The notes under the pieces: generated by a model
The model's input: the letters and a program-made list of their open reading frames with translations, nothing else
What the model was told of the DNA's origin: nothing
Databases searched by the model: none
Assembly (NCBI RefSeq): GCF_012275575.1
Contig: NZ_NPIH01000168.1
Span: forward strand, 62,001-126,000
Length of the DNA: 64,000 nt
Direction: 5' to 3'
Source: Paraburkholderia sp. SG-MS1
GTDB taxonomy: Bacteria > Pseudomonadota > Gammaproteobacteria > Burkholderiales > Burkholderiaceae
Position numbers and translations under genes: made by a program
Shown: piece after piece, positions 45,846-55,263 of the stretch
Numbering within the stretch: position 1 is the stretch's first letter
Layout of the letters: each line of letters begins with the position of its first letter

Positions 45846-46535
45846 TCGGAGCGGCCGGACCAGCGCCCGACGCAGGCGTGCTCGGTCGCGCAACGCGGGC
45901 TGGCTCACGCGCGTTCGCTGTCCCACGGAAGCGAATGCGTCCACCTCGAAATCGAGTTGCTGACTGCGCGACTGGTCGCCGTCGCCGGTTCGGGCCAAGC
46001 CTGCGTTGCGTCGATGGCGCATGATTTCGAGCGCGCTATCCATGAGGCAGAAGCCCTGTCGCTTCATGCGGACGTAGTTGAGGGATTTCATAGCCTCTCA
46101 TGGCTGGCACAGCAGGCAAACGACATCGAGCGCACGCGTGAGGTGACGATCCGCGCCGAAACGGCCGCCCGGAAGGCCGATGCGGCGACGCGCTGCAGGC
46201 AACTCGCGAACACGGGCCGATGTCTGCTCGAGCTGGAGCGCGATCTGCCTCGCGCGCGCGGCGTTCTTCAGGAAGCGGGCGACCACTGGCGCGAGTACCA
46301 GTGTCTCGTCTGGCTCGCGACGATGATTTTCGAACGCGGCGCGTATCGGGACGTTAGGCGGCTGGCACGGGAGATCATCATCGACGCCGCCCGGAAAATG
46401 GGAGACTCCCGTGCGTCTTTTGCCGAAGATTGCTGGCCGACAAGCCGCTTGCTCCGCGCGGGCAGGCGGCACTGCAACGGCTTTACGATCACTATCCACG
46501 CATTGAAACGGTGGTTCAAACGCAGCCGCATTAAT
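45846..46535 (+). pseudogene. Remnant of a large TPR/ATPase transcriptional regulator
   Basis: The plus-strand frame from about 45846 encodes helical-repeat sequence (RGLAHARSLSHGSECV, CLLELERDLPRARGVLQEAG, DHWREYQCLVWLATMIFERG) typical of the C-terminal TPR region of large SARP/LuxR-like ATPase regulators. There is no start codon context, HTH or P-loop. Near 46425 the reading shifts to another frame that ends DHYPRIETVVQTQPH at 46535. The gene has therefore lost its N-terminal two thirds and acquired a frameshift. Confidence 0.5.
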
Positions 46536-46573
46536 CTTTGGCGAGTGCCAACTCGCGGCTATGTAGGACTGAC

Positions 46574-46825
46574 ATGTCGCACGTCCTGGTCGAAAGGAGC
46601 TTTCCGACGCCACAGTCGGACACGGACTTGTCCGTCGTCGAAGACCGCCTTGCGCCGTGCAGCGAACTATACGGCGTCGTCTGGATACGAAGCGTGGTAT
46701 CCGTCGATCGCCGGTACATGATCTATGAGTATGAAGCGCCCGATGCGGAAACGGTCCGCAAGGTGCAACGGGATGCTGGCGCTGTGTTCGATCATATCTG
46801 GTCGGGCGAGGTCATCCAGAGCTGA
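46574..46825 (+). CDS. DUF4242-family small protein
   Basis: An 83-residue protein starting MSHVLVERSFPTP, with GVVWIRSVVSVDRRYMIYEY and PDAETVRKVQRDAGAVFD, matching the DUF4242 (SCO4226-like, proposed nickel-binding) ferredoxin-like fold. Such genes often sit next to large ATPase/TPR or adenylate-cyclase-type regulators, and a remnant of one lies just upstream. It appears intact although its neighbour is decayed. Confidence 0.75.
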   Translation: MSHVLVERSFPTPQSDTDLSVVEDRLAPCSELYGVVWIRSVVSVDRRYMIYEYEAPDAETVRKVQRDAGAVFDHIWSGEVIQS

Positions 46826-47218
46826 GCCGCCTCGCGTTGGCAAGAGCCGCGGCGTCCGAAAGACACTGGAAACGCTAAGGGCTCCAAGGGATCTTGCCCT
46901 ATGATTCGGCGGTGCACGCAGTCGCCGCCGATTGTCTTCGTCAGGCGGAATGACCGCACCTGGGTGTTCGTCCGCCGTTCCAGGGACCGACATAGTTGCC
47001 GTTGAAAGGCCGTTCATGGCCGAGCCCTGTTAAATAACGGACGTGCAAGCTTCGGCCTTGGCGGATCTGAATGGGTCGGCGCGGCGCAGCATTTTTTCGA
47101 TTCTCTTTTTGGCTTCGCCGTGGCAGCTCCAGGGGCGGTTCTTTACTCCAGGAGGAGTGCGCCCGGGAGGCCGTGAGGCTCGGGTCGCGTTTCGATTGAC
47201 GAACGAGTCGCTAGTCAC
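46826..47218. other. Intergenic, no gene seen
   Basis: About 390 bases between the DUF4242 gene and the end of the minus-strand amidase. No coding frame with recognisable similarity and no clear terminator was found. Confidence 0.4.
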
Positions 47219-48628
47219 TCAGATGTCCGGACGCTGGCCGCGCACGGGGCTGACCGATTCGAGCAGCGACGCCACATGAAGAATGGTTGACTCAGCCTGC
47301 CAGCTGCCGACAATCTGCACATTGATAGGCAGGCCCTCTTTGCTCGTGCCGAATCGCATCGAAATGCCGGGCAAGCCTGTGACGTTCAGCGGTACGGTTG
47401 CGCCTTGGAGATAGGTCGCGTCCACGGTGCGGCCATCGATCGTGAACGTGTCCACGCCATGCTTGTGAGCCGGAATCGGCAGCACATGCGTAATCAACGT
47501 GTCGTATCGGCGGAAGTACTCGGCGTATCCGTCTCGCAGACGCTCGGCGGCCTGTTCGGCGTCGATATAGTCTTTCATCGAAGTGTCCGGCAACGCGAGC
47601 ATGGTCCTGGCCATCTTGTAGAGTTCGTGCTGACCGCGCCCGGCCGTCGCTTGCGCAAAGGCAGGCTTCATTTCCATCACGTGCAGGCGGTTGAAGACAT
47701 CGAGAGCAAAGTCACGCTCGAGCGCGGGAATGCGTACGGGCTCCACCAGAATGCCCAAGCCCTTGAGCGCCTCCGCCGCCGCCTGCACCGTTGCGGCAAC
47801 TTCTGAATCCACTGGTCCGAAGCCGGGTCCGACCATCCAGCCCACCCGGAGGGGACGGTCCGGCGAACGGTCGGCTCCGACATCGTACGGGACGGTGCTG
47901 CTCGCAAATGCGTCGTGGCCATCAGGACCCGACAGTTGCGAAAACGCGAGTGCGAGGTCGCGGATGCTGCGAGCCATCGGACCAACGTGCCAGAAGCGGC
48001 GCGGAGCGCGCGGCCAGATTCCTGTCATCGGCACGCGTCCGTGAGTAGCCTTGAGCGACACGATGCCTGTTTGCGCAGCGGGTCCGCGCACCGAGATCGC
48101 CAGATCGGTGCCGAGACCGAGCGGCGACATGCCCGCTGCGATAGCCGCCGATTCGCCGCCGCTGGAGCCGCCCGGCGTGCGCTCCAGACTCCATGGATTG
48201 TTCGATCGACCGCTGAGCAGATTGTCGCTTTCGATCCAGTACGAGAACTCGGGCAAGTTCGTTTTTGCGAGGAGGATGCCGCCTGCGGTTTTCAACCGGG
48301 CCACGCTGGTCGCGTCCGCGTCGGGAACCCGTCCCTTGAAGATGGGCGAGCCACGCTGGGTTGCCACGCCTGCGGTATCGATCGAATCCTTCGCGGTGAA
48401 GGGCACGCCGTGCAGCGGCCCCAACGCCTGTCCCGCCAGCACTGCCGCTTCAGCAGCCCGGGCGGCTTTCAGCGCATCGTCTGCAACAGTGACGATGGCG
48501 TTGACTTTCGGATCGACGGCCTGGATGCGATCCAGGTGCGCCTGCACGACCTCGACGGGCGACACTTCGCGCGTGCGAATGAGTTCGGCCAAACGGGTGG
48601 CGTCGAAGTGAAACAGTTCGGAGCTCAT
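47219..48628 (-). CDS. Amidase signature family hydrolase, second copy
   Basis: A 469-residue amidase. The triad is complete with the same spacing as the first copy: Lys80 (PFTAKDSID), Ser155 (TPGGSSGGES) and Ser179 (GTDLAISVRGPAA). The usual Gly-Gly before the nucleophile is replaced by Ala-Ile, which may change the oxyanion pocket. It is divergent from a broken TetR gene with a perfect 20-bp palindrome between them. With the MFS gene at 49842 it parallels the amidase/MFS pair at 12.6-15.5 kb, but sequence similarity between the two amidases is only at family level. Confidence 0.9.
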   Translation of the reverse strand: MSSELFHFDATRLAELIRTREVSPVEVVQAHLDRIQAVDPKVNAIVTVADDALKAARAAEAAVLAGQALGPLHGVPFTAKDSIDTAGVATQRGSPIFKGRVPDADATSVARLKTAGGILLAKTNLPEFSYWIESDNLLSGRSNNPWSLERTPGGSSGGESAAIAAGMSPLGLGTDLAISVRGPAAQTGIVSLKATHGRVPMTGIWPRAPRRFWHVGPMARSIRDLALAFSQLSGPDGHDAFASSTVPYDVGADRSPDRPLRVGWMVGPGFGPVDSEVAATVQAAAEALKGLGILVEPVRIPALERDFALDVFNRLHVMEMKPAFAQATAGRGQHELYKMARTMLALPDTSMKDYIDAEQAAERLRDGYAEYFRRYDTLITHVLPIPAHKHGVDTFTIDGRTVDATYLQGATVPLNVTGLPGISMRFGTSKEGLPINVQIVGSWQAESTILHVASLLESVSPVRGQRPDI

Positions 48629-48750
48629 GGGTTTCCTTTGGGCAGTGCGATTGCGATACGGTTGAAGAGTTTGTCTACGTATCGATCGTTAGCCTATTCG
48701 CCTCAAAAAATGCCAGCGGTTCATTGCATGGCAGGTGACGGTTGATTGCC

Positions 48751-48770
48751 GACCTAACGTTTGTTAGGTC
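48751..48770. promoter_or_regulatory. Perfect TetR-type operator palindrome
   Basis: GACCTAAC-GTTT-GTTAGGTC, 8-bp perfect arms around four bases, 123 bases upstream of the amidase and 53 bases before the TetR remnant. This is the classical size and position of a TetR-family operator. Confidence 0.7.
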
Positions 48771-48822
48771 AAATTTAAGCGACACGCTTCGGGTCGTCAA
48801 CCATTTTTTATTTGAAACTGTT

Positions 48823-49128
48823 TTGACCAGTGAAGCCGTCACCCGCTCGGGAGACAGGATCCTTGCTGCCGCCACGAGAATGGCGCAGGTGCACGGCTAT
48901 GGCGGGCTGAACATTTGCGAGCTCGCGCAGGACGTGGGCATCAAGGCTGCCAGCATCTACCACCGTTTCGCGAGCAAGGCCGCCCTGGCGGCGGCGGTCG
49001 CGCGACGCTACTTCGAGGATTCGGCGCCGCTCTGGAAGCTCTCCCGGCGGCATCGGGCGCTCCGCTTGTCAGCTTGCGTCGACGCGTGCAGACAACGTCA
49101 ATTTCGGGGGCGCGCGCCTGCTCGATAA
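48823..49128 (+). pseudogene. Truncated TetR-family regulator
   Basis: The frame starting near TTG 48823 encodes an intact TetR N-terminal HTH (RILAAATRMAQVHGYGGLNI, then CELAQDVGIKAASIYHRFASK, AALAAAVARRYFED). After about residue 70 the sequence loses similarity; a neighbouring frame offers LPAASGAPLVSLRRRVQT, as expected for the next helix, so a frameshift near 49040 is likely. The ligand domain is then largely absent. It should no longer make a normal repressor of the divergent amidase. Confidence 0.65.
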
Positions 49129-49841
49129 CATCGGATCTCGCGTGAGGAACTGCTGCGAATATGTGTGCCGGAATATGCTGTTATCGGAGCGCAACAAAGT
49201 CTGCAGCGACGTAAGGTCTATCTGTCGGGGACAACGACGTCTGCAGCATCGCGAAAAATTGCTGTGGGGCGCACCATTCTGGATCGATCTCGTACAGTGC
49301 TGTGAGACCGGTTCGGCCAGGGAGGGTTGCGCGTCTGGTTCCTCGATCGGCCATTAAAGAGACCGTCTAAATTGGAACGCGGTCGTTCGCGGGTTGGCCA
49401 CCGCTGCTTGCGGCCGAGTCATTTCAAGGGACTTGCGTGCACTTGTCGAGTGCTCCATATGACGGCGTGCCCAAGCTGATCAAAGTCGTTCTGAATTGCA
49501 GCTTCTCCCATCTGAATTATTTATCGGCTTATGGCATCGATGATCTCACGGCTCGCTGCGTCGGGATGTCGGGGATGCCTGCTGCGCCTTTAATGATAGG
49601 CCCCGCACGGCAGATCTCAGGCTGCCCCCTGCATCGACCGACTTCGCCGGCGAGTGGGCCGGTTGCATCTCAGTATGGTTTACCCGACGCTTCTTTTGCA
49701 TCGTAATTTCGATAGCGTGCGCCGATGCGAGGATCGATGGCCATCGCAGCGCAGATCGATGGCGATCTGCGTCAAGCGTGCGATTCTGGTGTCGCTGGCC
49801 GTCGAAACGCGGAGCACATTCAGGCAGATCAGGAGAGAAGT
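49129..49841. other. Eroded non-coding stretch
   Basis: About 710 bases between the TetR remnant and the MFS gene. No gene could be supported; part of it probably held the lost TetR ligand domain. The last 30 bases carry the MFS ribosome site (AGGAGAGAAG). Confidence 0.45.
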
Positions 49842-51152
49842 ATGCGTCTAGGTTGGTACTCTAGCCTCGAGCCGGTCGAGCGACGAACGTTTTGGGCGTG
49901 TTTCGCCGGCTTTGGCCTCGATTCGATGGATTCGACGATTTTTTCGCTGGTCATTCCGGCGCTCATTGCCACCTTGGGGCTCTCGCATCCTCAGGTGGGG
50001 TACCTCGCGACCGCGGCGCTCATGGGGACTGCCATCGGTGGTTGGGGGGCAGGGATTCTCGCCGACAAGATAGGACGTGTGCGCATCCTGCAGTTCACGA
50101 TCGTCTGGGTCGCCGTTTCCACCATTGCCGCTGCGTTCGCGGACTCGTTCCCGGTGCTGTTCGGCATCAGATTTCTGCAGGGCTTGGGCTACGGCGGCGA
50201 AGCAGCGGTCGGTGGCGTCCTGATCAGCGAAGTCATCCGGCCGGTTCTGCGAGGCCGAGTCGCGGCCGCCGTTCAAAGTGGCTATGCGCTCGGATATGCC
50301 GTGTCGGTTGCCTTGCTGCCGATTATCGCTTCGCTGTTTCCCGAGCAGTTCGGCTGGCGTGTGTTCTTCGCGCTCGGCGTGGTGCCCGCCGGCCTGGTCT
50401 TCTTCATTCGCCGGCTGGTTCCTGAATCCGGGGTGTACGCCGAAGCGAAGGCGGCCCGTCACAACGGCGCAGCAGCCACACCGTTCTGGGAGATTTTCAC
50501 GACACGCCACTTGCGTCGGACGCTGGCGGCAGTTGTCATGGCGACCGGCATCTTCGGCGGGGCGTATGTCATGATCACCTGGCTCCCGACCTATCTGCGA
50601 ACCACGCTGCACCTCTCGGTTGGATCGAGTGCGGGCTACCTGGCCTGCAATATTCTGGGGTCGCTGGTCGGTCCGCTCTTATACGGTTTTCTGTCGGACC
50701 GACTTGGCCGCCGACCGGCGTTCATGACCTTCCTCGTTCTGCAGGCGGCAAACGTGGCGATCTATCTGCTAGCACCGATTGGCGCAAGCGTCACCGTCGT
50801 CCTCAGCTTTTTCCTTGGCGCGTTTCAAGGCGCTTTGGCGTCCGGCATGCTTCCGACTTTTGCCGAACTGTTCCCGACCAACGTCCGCGCAAGCGGCCAG
50901 GGATTCTGCCTCGGAGGAGGACGCGGCTTTGGGTCGGTCGTGCCGGCCACTGTTGGATTGCTCGCAGCGACCCTGCCACTTGGAACTGCGATGGGTGTAT
51001 GCGCACTGTGTGCTTACGGCGTTGCGTTCCTTGCGGCGATGTTCTTGCCGGAGACTAGTGGAACCGACCTGCACGAGGCGTCGCATGATCGCGCCGCGCA
51101 TGCTGCCGACAAACACGGGCATGCGCAGCGTCTGGACCATGAACGCGCATGA
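49842..51152 (+). CDS. MFS transporter, second copy
   Basis: A 436-residue major facilitator carrier with 12 membrane segments. The loop motifs ADKIGRVRILQFTIVW and SDRLGRRPAFMTF are intact, as is GFGLDSMDSTIFSLVIPAL at the N-terminus. The tail is hydrophilic and His-rich (HDRAAHAADKHGHAQ). The ATG at 49842 has AGGAGAG upstream and starts MRLGWYSSLEP. It is of the same aromatic-acid/sugar-acid branch as the carrier at 14158 and may serve the amidase at 47219. Confidence 0.88.
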   Translation: MRLGWYSSLEPVERRTFWACFAGFGLDSMDSTIFSLVIPALIATLGLSHPQVGYLATAALMGTAIGGWGAGILADKIGRVRILQFTIVWVAVSTIAAAFADSFPVLFGIRFLQGLGYGGEAAVGGVLISEVIRPVLRGRVAAAVQSGYALGYAVSVALLPIIASLFPEQFGWRVFFALGVVPAGLVFFIRRLVPESGVYAEAKAARHNGAAATPFWEIFTTRHLRRTLAAVVMATGIFGGAYVMITWLPTYLRTTLHLSVGSSAGYLACNILGSLVGPLLYGFLSDRLGRRPAFMTFLVLQAANVAIYLLAPIGASVTVVLSFFLGAFQGALASGMLPTFAELFPTNVRASGQGFCLGGGRGFGSVVPATVGLLAATLPLGTAMGVCALCAYGVAFLAAMFLPETSGTDLHEASHDRAAHAADKHGHAQRLDHERA

Positions 51153-51870
51153 CGTCGGGGGAGAGCGAGTTAAAGGCTGCTCTCCATGTTTTTGCGTTCG
51201 CCATAGTTGGTTTCCTGACCGACGCTGGAGGATGGCGTGCTGCCGATCGCGCCTCGCGAGGTTGAAGCTGCGTACGCAAGGTGCGCGAATCAGCACCCGG
51301 CCAGTTTCTGCCACCCGTCATAGCGCGGTCACTCGGAAGGCCGCTTCGCTCTGGCTAGCTGCCGTCCGATTTCCCACCGCATGACCGGCGGCAGTGAGTC
51401 GTCAAATGCATCAGGCAGCACGCGGTCAGTGTCGGCCGTTCACCCGTACGAGCGTGACGCTACCAACATGCCGATGTTCCGGCGCCAGAAGTGCCGGCCG
51501 CTAGTTCAGCCGCACGCGGGCTGAGACATCGCACGACATGTTTCGACGATTGCCCGAACGGCGCCTGCTCTTGCTTCAGTGCGGAAACTGTCGGGCCAAT
51601 TCACCCGGCGCCGCAGCGCGCCGTTCGGGAATTGGACGATGAACTCGCTCAAACGCAGTTGCATGTTCGTTCAACACCAGTCCCTGCTGTTGTCTTATAT
51701 GCAGCTGTACACCTCGCTGACACGAGTGATCGTCCAATCGATTGAATTGCCTGTCATCGACGTTGCAGCGAAGGCAACACCGTGGTTCGTGGATACGCCT
51801 TCCGGGCCGCGTTGCTAGAAGATACCGTTCATACCGTTGTATTCATTCTCGTCCTTCAACGGAGAACACC
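51153..51870. other. Intergenic, no gene seen
   Basis: Roughly 720 bases without a supported gene. The frames present are short and lack starts or similarity. The final 20 bases include CGGAG before the PEBP gene. Confidence 0.4.
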
Positions 51871-52449
51871 ATGCGATTGAGGCTCTTTTTGACAGCGACT
51901 CTTTGCGCTTCGATGGCGCTGCTGGCCATTCCGGCGACGGCAGGCGCGGAACCGTTCACGATCAAAGTCGACGACCTGAGTCGCGGATACTTCGCGAACG
52001 AGCAGGTATACGGAGGCTTTGGCTGTCACGGTAACAACGTTTCGCCGCGCATTTCATGGGCTCATGTTCCGCGCGGCACCAAGAGCATAGTCGTGACGAT
52101 TTTCGATCCTGATGCGCCGACCGGAGGGCTCGGCTGGACTCACTGGGAGATCGCCAACATTTCCCCTTCGGAGTCGTCACTCGAAAAGGGGGCCTCAGGC
52201 AACCCGAAGCTTCTGCCCGCAGGCGCGGTTGAGACGTTGACCGACTTTGGCGAATCCAGGTACGGTGGACCCTGTCCGCCCAAGGGAGAGTCGCACCGAT
52301 ATGTCGTGACGGCGTCCGCTCTCGACGTGGCACTCATCGATGTCGGGGCGGCGGCGAGTCCCGCCGTCGTCGCCTATCAGATGCATGGGAAAGTCATTGC
52401 TCAGGCGAAGTATGTCGCCAGGTACCATCGCGCCCTGACTAACGATTGA
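51871..52449 (+). CDS. YbhB/YbcL-family (PEBP) exported protein
   Basis: A 192-residue phosphatidylethanolamine-binding-protein fold, bacterial YbhB/YbcL type. A signal peptide ends near ATAGAEPF. The ligand-pocket motifs are visible: NNVSPRISWAHVPRGTKS, DPDAPTGGLGWTHWEIANI and YGGPCPPKGESHRY. Two cysteines near GFGCHG and GPCPP could form a disulfide. The role of bacterial PEBPs is largely unknown. CGGAG precedes the ATG at 51871. Confidence 0.9.
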   Translation: MRLRLFLTATLCASMALLAIPATAGAEPFTIKVDDLSRGYFANEQVYGGFGCHGNNVSPRISWAHVPRGTKSIVVTIFDPDAPTGGLGWTHWEIANISPSESSLEKGASGNPKLLPAGAVETLTDFGESRYGGPCPPKGESHRYVVTASALDVALIDVGAAASPAVVAYQMHGKVIAQAKYVARYHRALTND

Positions 52450-52545
52450 CGGCCGCCAGCGTTGAGATGTCGGCAACCGCTCCAGGCGCCCGGTTGCCGG
52501 TAAAACGGCTTGCGTATTCGCATTGTTCGTTCAAACGGACACGAA

Positions 52546-53295
52546 TTACGCCAACGACATTCCGCCATCGACGTTCAGGCTGATGCCGGTCACGAAGCTG
52601 CTTTCATCGCTTACGAGAAAGAGCGCGGTGTGAGCCAGCTCTTCTGCGCGGCCCAGCCGGCCAAGCGGAATCTTTTCCGCAACGGCGTTCTCGAATGCGG
52701 GCCGATCGCTGGCAGCGATACCCATCTTGGAGAGAATAGGCGTGTCGACGGGGCCTGGACTGATCACATTGACGCGGATGCTACGCTCCTTGAATTCGAG
52801 CGCCCAACTGCGCGCGAAAGCTTCGATTGCCGCTTTACTGCCGGCGTACACCGCATGGCCGTCGAATACCTTCGAACTCGCGATGGAACTCGTCAACAGA
52901 ATGGCGCCTCCGTCGCGAAGTTGCGACGCGATTTTCTGAACGCCGAAGAAAACCGACCGGGTATTCGTCGCGAATTGCGCATCGTACTCGTCGGGCGTGA
53001 CCAGACCTGAGCGGGCAATCGTGTTGACGCCCGCGTTGGCGACGTAAATGTCGAGCCCCCCGAACCGGTCGGCAACCAATGACGTAACGCGGTCGTGCGT
53101 TGCAGGATCGGCGAGGTCGCCGGTCAGCCCCAATGCCTGATCGCCAAGCTCGGCCACCGCTGCATTTACCGCGGCCTGACGGCGTCCGACGATCAGCACA
53201 TGGGCACCCTCTGTCACAAACAACTTTGCCATGGCAAAGCCGATGCCGCTATTGCCGCCAGTGATGACAGCGACCTTATTTGCAAGTCTGTTCAT
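52546..53295 (-). CDS. Short-chain dehydrogenase/reductase
   Basis: A 249-residue SDR with TGGNSGIGFAMAK for cofactor binding, VANAG, catalytic Ser in LTSSIASSK and Tyr-x3-Lys in YAGSKAAIEAFAR, and the C-terminal SFVTGISLNVDGG. It is divergent from the truncated LysR gene, so it was probably that regulator's target. Arg in VGRRQA suggests NADP preference. Substrate unknown. Confidence 0.92.
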   Translation of the reverse strand: MNRLANKVAVITGGNSGIGFAMAKLFVTEGAHVLIVGRRQAAVNAAVAELGDQALGLTGDLADPATHDRVTSLVADRFGGLDIYVANAGVNTIARSGLVTPDEYDAQFATNTRSVFFGVQKIASQLRDGGAILLTSSIASSKVFDGHAVYAGSKAAIEAFARSWALEFKERSIRVNVISPGPVDTPILSKMGIAASDRPAFENAVAEKIPLGRLGRAEELAHTALFLVSDESSFVTGISLNVDGGMSLA

Positions 53296-53405
53296 TTTAA
53301 GCTCCGTTGTTCCACGCGGACCTCGCGTTGAGTGACAAGTTACCTGTGGGTGATGCGACAGCCCAGTCGTCCAGCGGAGCTATCAGTTTTTCCAAATGGT
53401 CACTA

Positions 53406-54287
53406 ATGTCTCTTGAGAACTTGAATGGCCTATCGGCCTTTGTTCGAGCGGCCGAGACCGGATCGTTCACCGGGGCGGCGCGCTTGCTCGGCACGACGCC
53501 GTCCGCTGTGTCGCGAAGCGTTGCGCGATTGGAGAAGCGTCTCGGCATCAAGCTTTTCCGCCGCTCGACAAGGGCCACCGTCCTGACAATGGAGGGGCAA
53601 ACTTACTATGAACGCATCGCACCGCTCATACGAGGCCTCGAAGAGGCAGATGATGGGCTGGCTACGCCGCTGGCTGCGGTTGGCAAGCTTCGTGTCAGTA
53701 TGCCCGGCGCGTTGGGGCACATTCTTCTCGACCCACTCACCGGAGACCTGATGACACGCCATCCGGGGCTATTGCTCGATGTAAATGTGAGTGACCATCA
53801 TGTCGATGTGATCCGCGAGGGGTTCGATCTGGTCATCAGGGCCGGAGAGGTTGTCGACAGCGGTTTGCATGCGCGGAAATTGGGCGATTTGCCGCTAGTG
53901 CTCGTGGCCTCGTCTGAATATTTAGGCCGTTACGGTGTGCCGAACTCGGTGGCTGATCTCGGTATGCACCGCCATGTTCGTTACAAACTTGCTGGACGCG
54001 CACTACCTATCATGTTCGCGGACGGTGTCAGCGTGCCGCTGGAAGGTGCATTCGACGCTGACAGTGGCGACGCCATGAGACTGGCGGCGTTGAACGGACT
54101 CGGCATCACACAAATTCTGAAAGCGACAGTTCATAAGAGTGCGCGTCTTCAATCGACATCGCCTCGGAACACGGCGGGACGTCGAGTGCGGGCAGGCGGT
54201 AGACATATTCGTATCGGGCACGCAGTGCTTCGCGGCTCGTCAGAACGAATCGCGTTGAGGGTGACGCTGCGAGGATTTGCTCTGTGA
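53406..54287 (+). pseudogene. LysR-family regulator truncated at its C-terminus
   Basis: The first ~235 residues are a normal LysR protein: HTH with TGSFTGAARLLGTTPSAVSR and LEKRLGIKLFRRSTRATVLT, then the effector domain to DAMRLAALNGLGITQI. After about base 54116 the frame reads unrelated Ser/Arg-rich sequence to 54287, where family members continue for another 60-70 residues. The break coincides with the truncation of the convergent wHTH-ATPase gene. A LysR-type tail on the same strand is found at 61.2-61.4 kb. Confidence 0.7.
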
Positions 54288-55263
54288 GCGACGTCACGAC
54301 GTCGATGAGATGCTCGCAGTTGTCAAGGATGATCAACGCACGCCCACTAGCACTAGAAAGATAATTAACGATGCATGCGAAGGGGTTGTCGTGAAGTTCA
54401 CTCAGTCCAAGTAGACGGGCCAGTGTAAGCGCCACCCTATCGTCAGAAGCGACTTCACTGAGATCGGCGAAGTGAGTTTCGGAAAAAAATGCACCGGACA
54501 GTCTCTTTGCGAGAGCGATGGCCACAGTTGTTTTGCCGACGCCCCCGGGGCCAACAATAGAAACTAATCGATGTCCGGTCACATGGGATGCGAGTGCCTG
54601 CAAGGCCTCTTCACGCCCTTGCGGCTGGTCTGCATCCACGGCCAACCTATCGGCATGCAATAAATCGGGCGAATCAGCACCGTGAAGTGTGCAGTCGTCA
54701 ACGGTACGCTGACGAGTAAGCCGTCCGACAAAACAATACCCGATACCCGGCACGTTGCGCACGTAGCTCACACCGTCTTCGCCGTCACCCAGTGCTTTGC
54801 GCAATCCGGCAATGTGGACGCGCAAGTTGCTTTCATCGACGACGATATTTCTCCACGTGTATGACATCAACATGCGCCGGTCCACTACCTGTCCTGCGTG
54901 CCGAACCAGCACGATAAGAATATCCAATGCACGGCTACCTAGCTGAACGAATGACCCCGAGCGTTCGAGACGTCTTTCCTCAGGAAATAGTCTGAACGGA
55001 CCGAACGATATGGCTTCGCGGTACTCATGGCGGTTGGCATGGGCCATCACATCGGAACGCAGATAATCTTCAATGGCATTCATCTTCTGAGCTGACTCCG
55101 GATTGCGCGATTCAGGTTTGCATGGGAACAGATCGATCTTCTCGATCCCCCGACGACGAAAAATGCCTTGAAATTTGTGTATCGGATCACAAAGACAAGG
55201 CTCTGCCGGAGTCCACGGAACCGCCAGATCCGGACACTCCTCGTCACAAACAATCGTAGTCAT
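54106..55263 (-). pseudogene. wHTH-AAA ATPase regulator, truncated
   Basis: A 385-residue frame with an OmpR-type winged helix (residues ~87-180, ending VRNVPGIGYCFVGRL) followed by an NB-ARC-like ATPase: Walker A GPGGVGKTT (238-246) and Walker B ALIILDNCEH (309-318), then SRFVLTSREAL-type sensor sequence. Full proteins of this kind continue for several hundred residues with helical repeats. Here the frame ends abruptly just after YELSLSEFV at the junction with the LysR remnant. The exact start is uncertain; Met61 or Met73 would also fit. Confidence 0.7.

Noticed and set aside
11765..49210. CAACAAAGTCTGCA shared between ~11.77 kb and ~49.19 kb
   Set aside because: A single 14-base match is expected by chance in a window of this size and the flanks do not align.
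45846..55263. Inversion of 45.8-54.1 kb splitting one regulator into an N-terminal and a C-terminal half
   Set aside because: The geometry would fit, but the N-terminal piece is an OmpR-type wHTH-ATPase while the C-terminal piece resembles the repeat region of a different ATPase class, and the expected LysR tail is not found on the minus strand near 45.8 kb.
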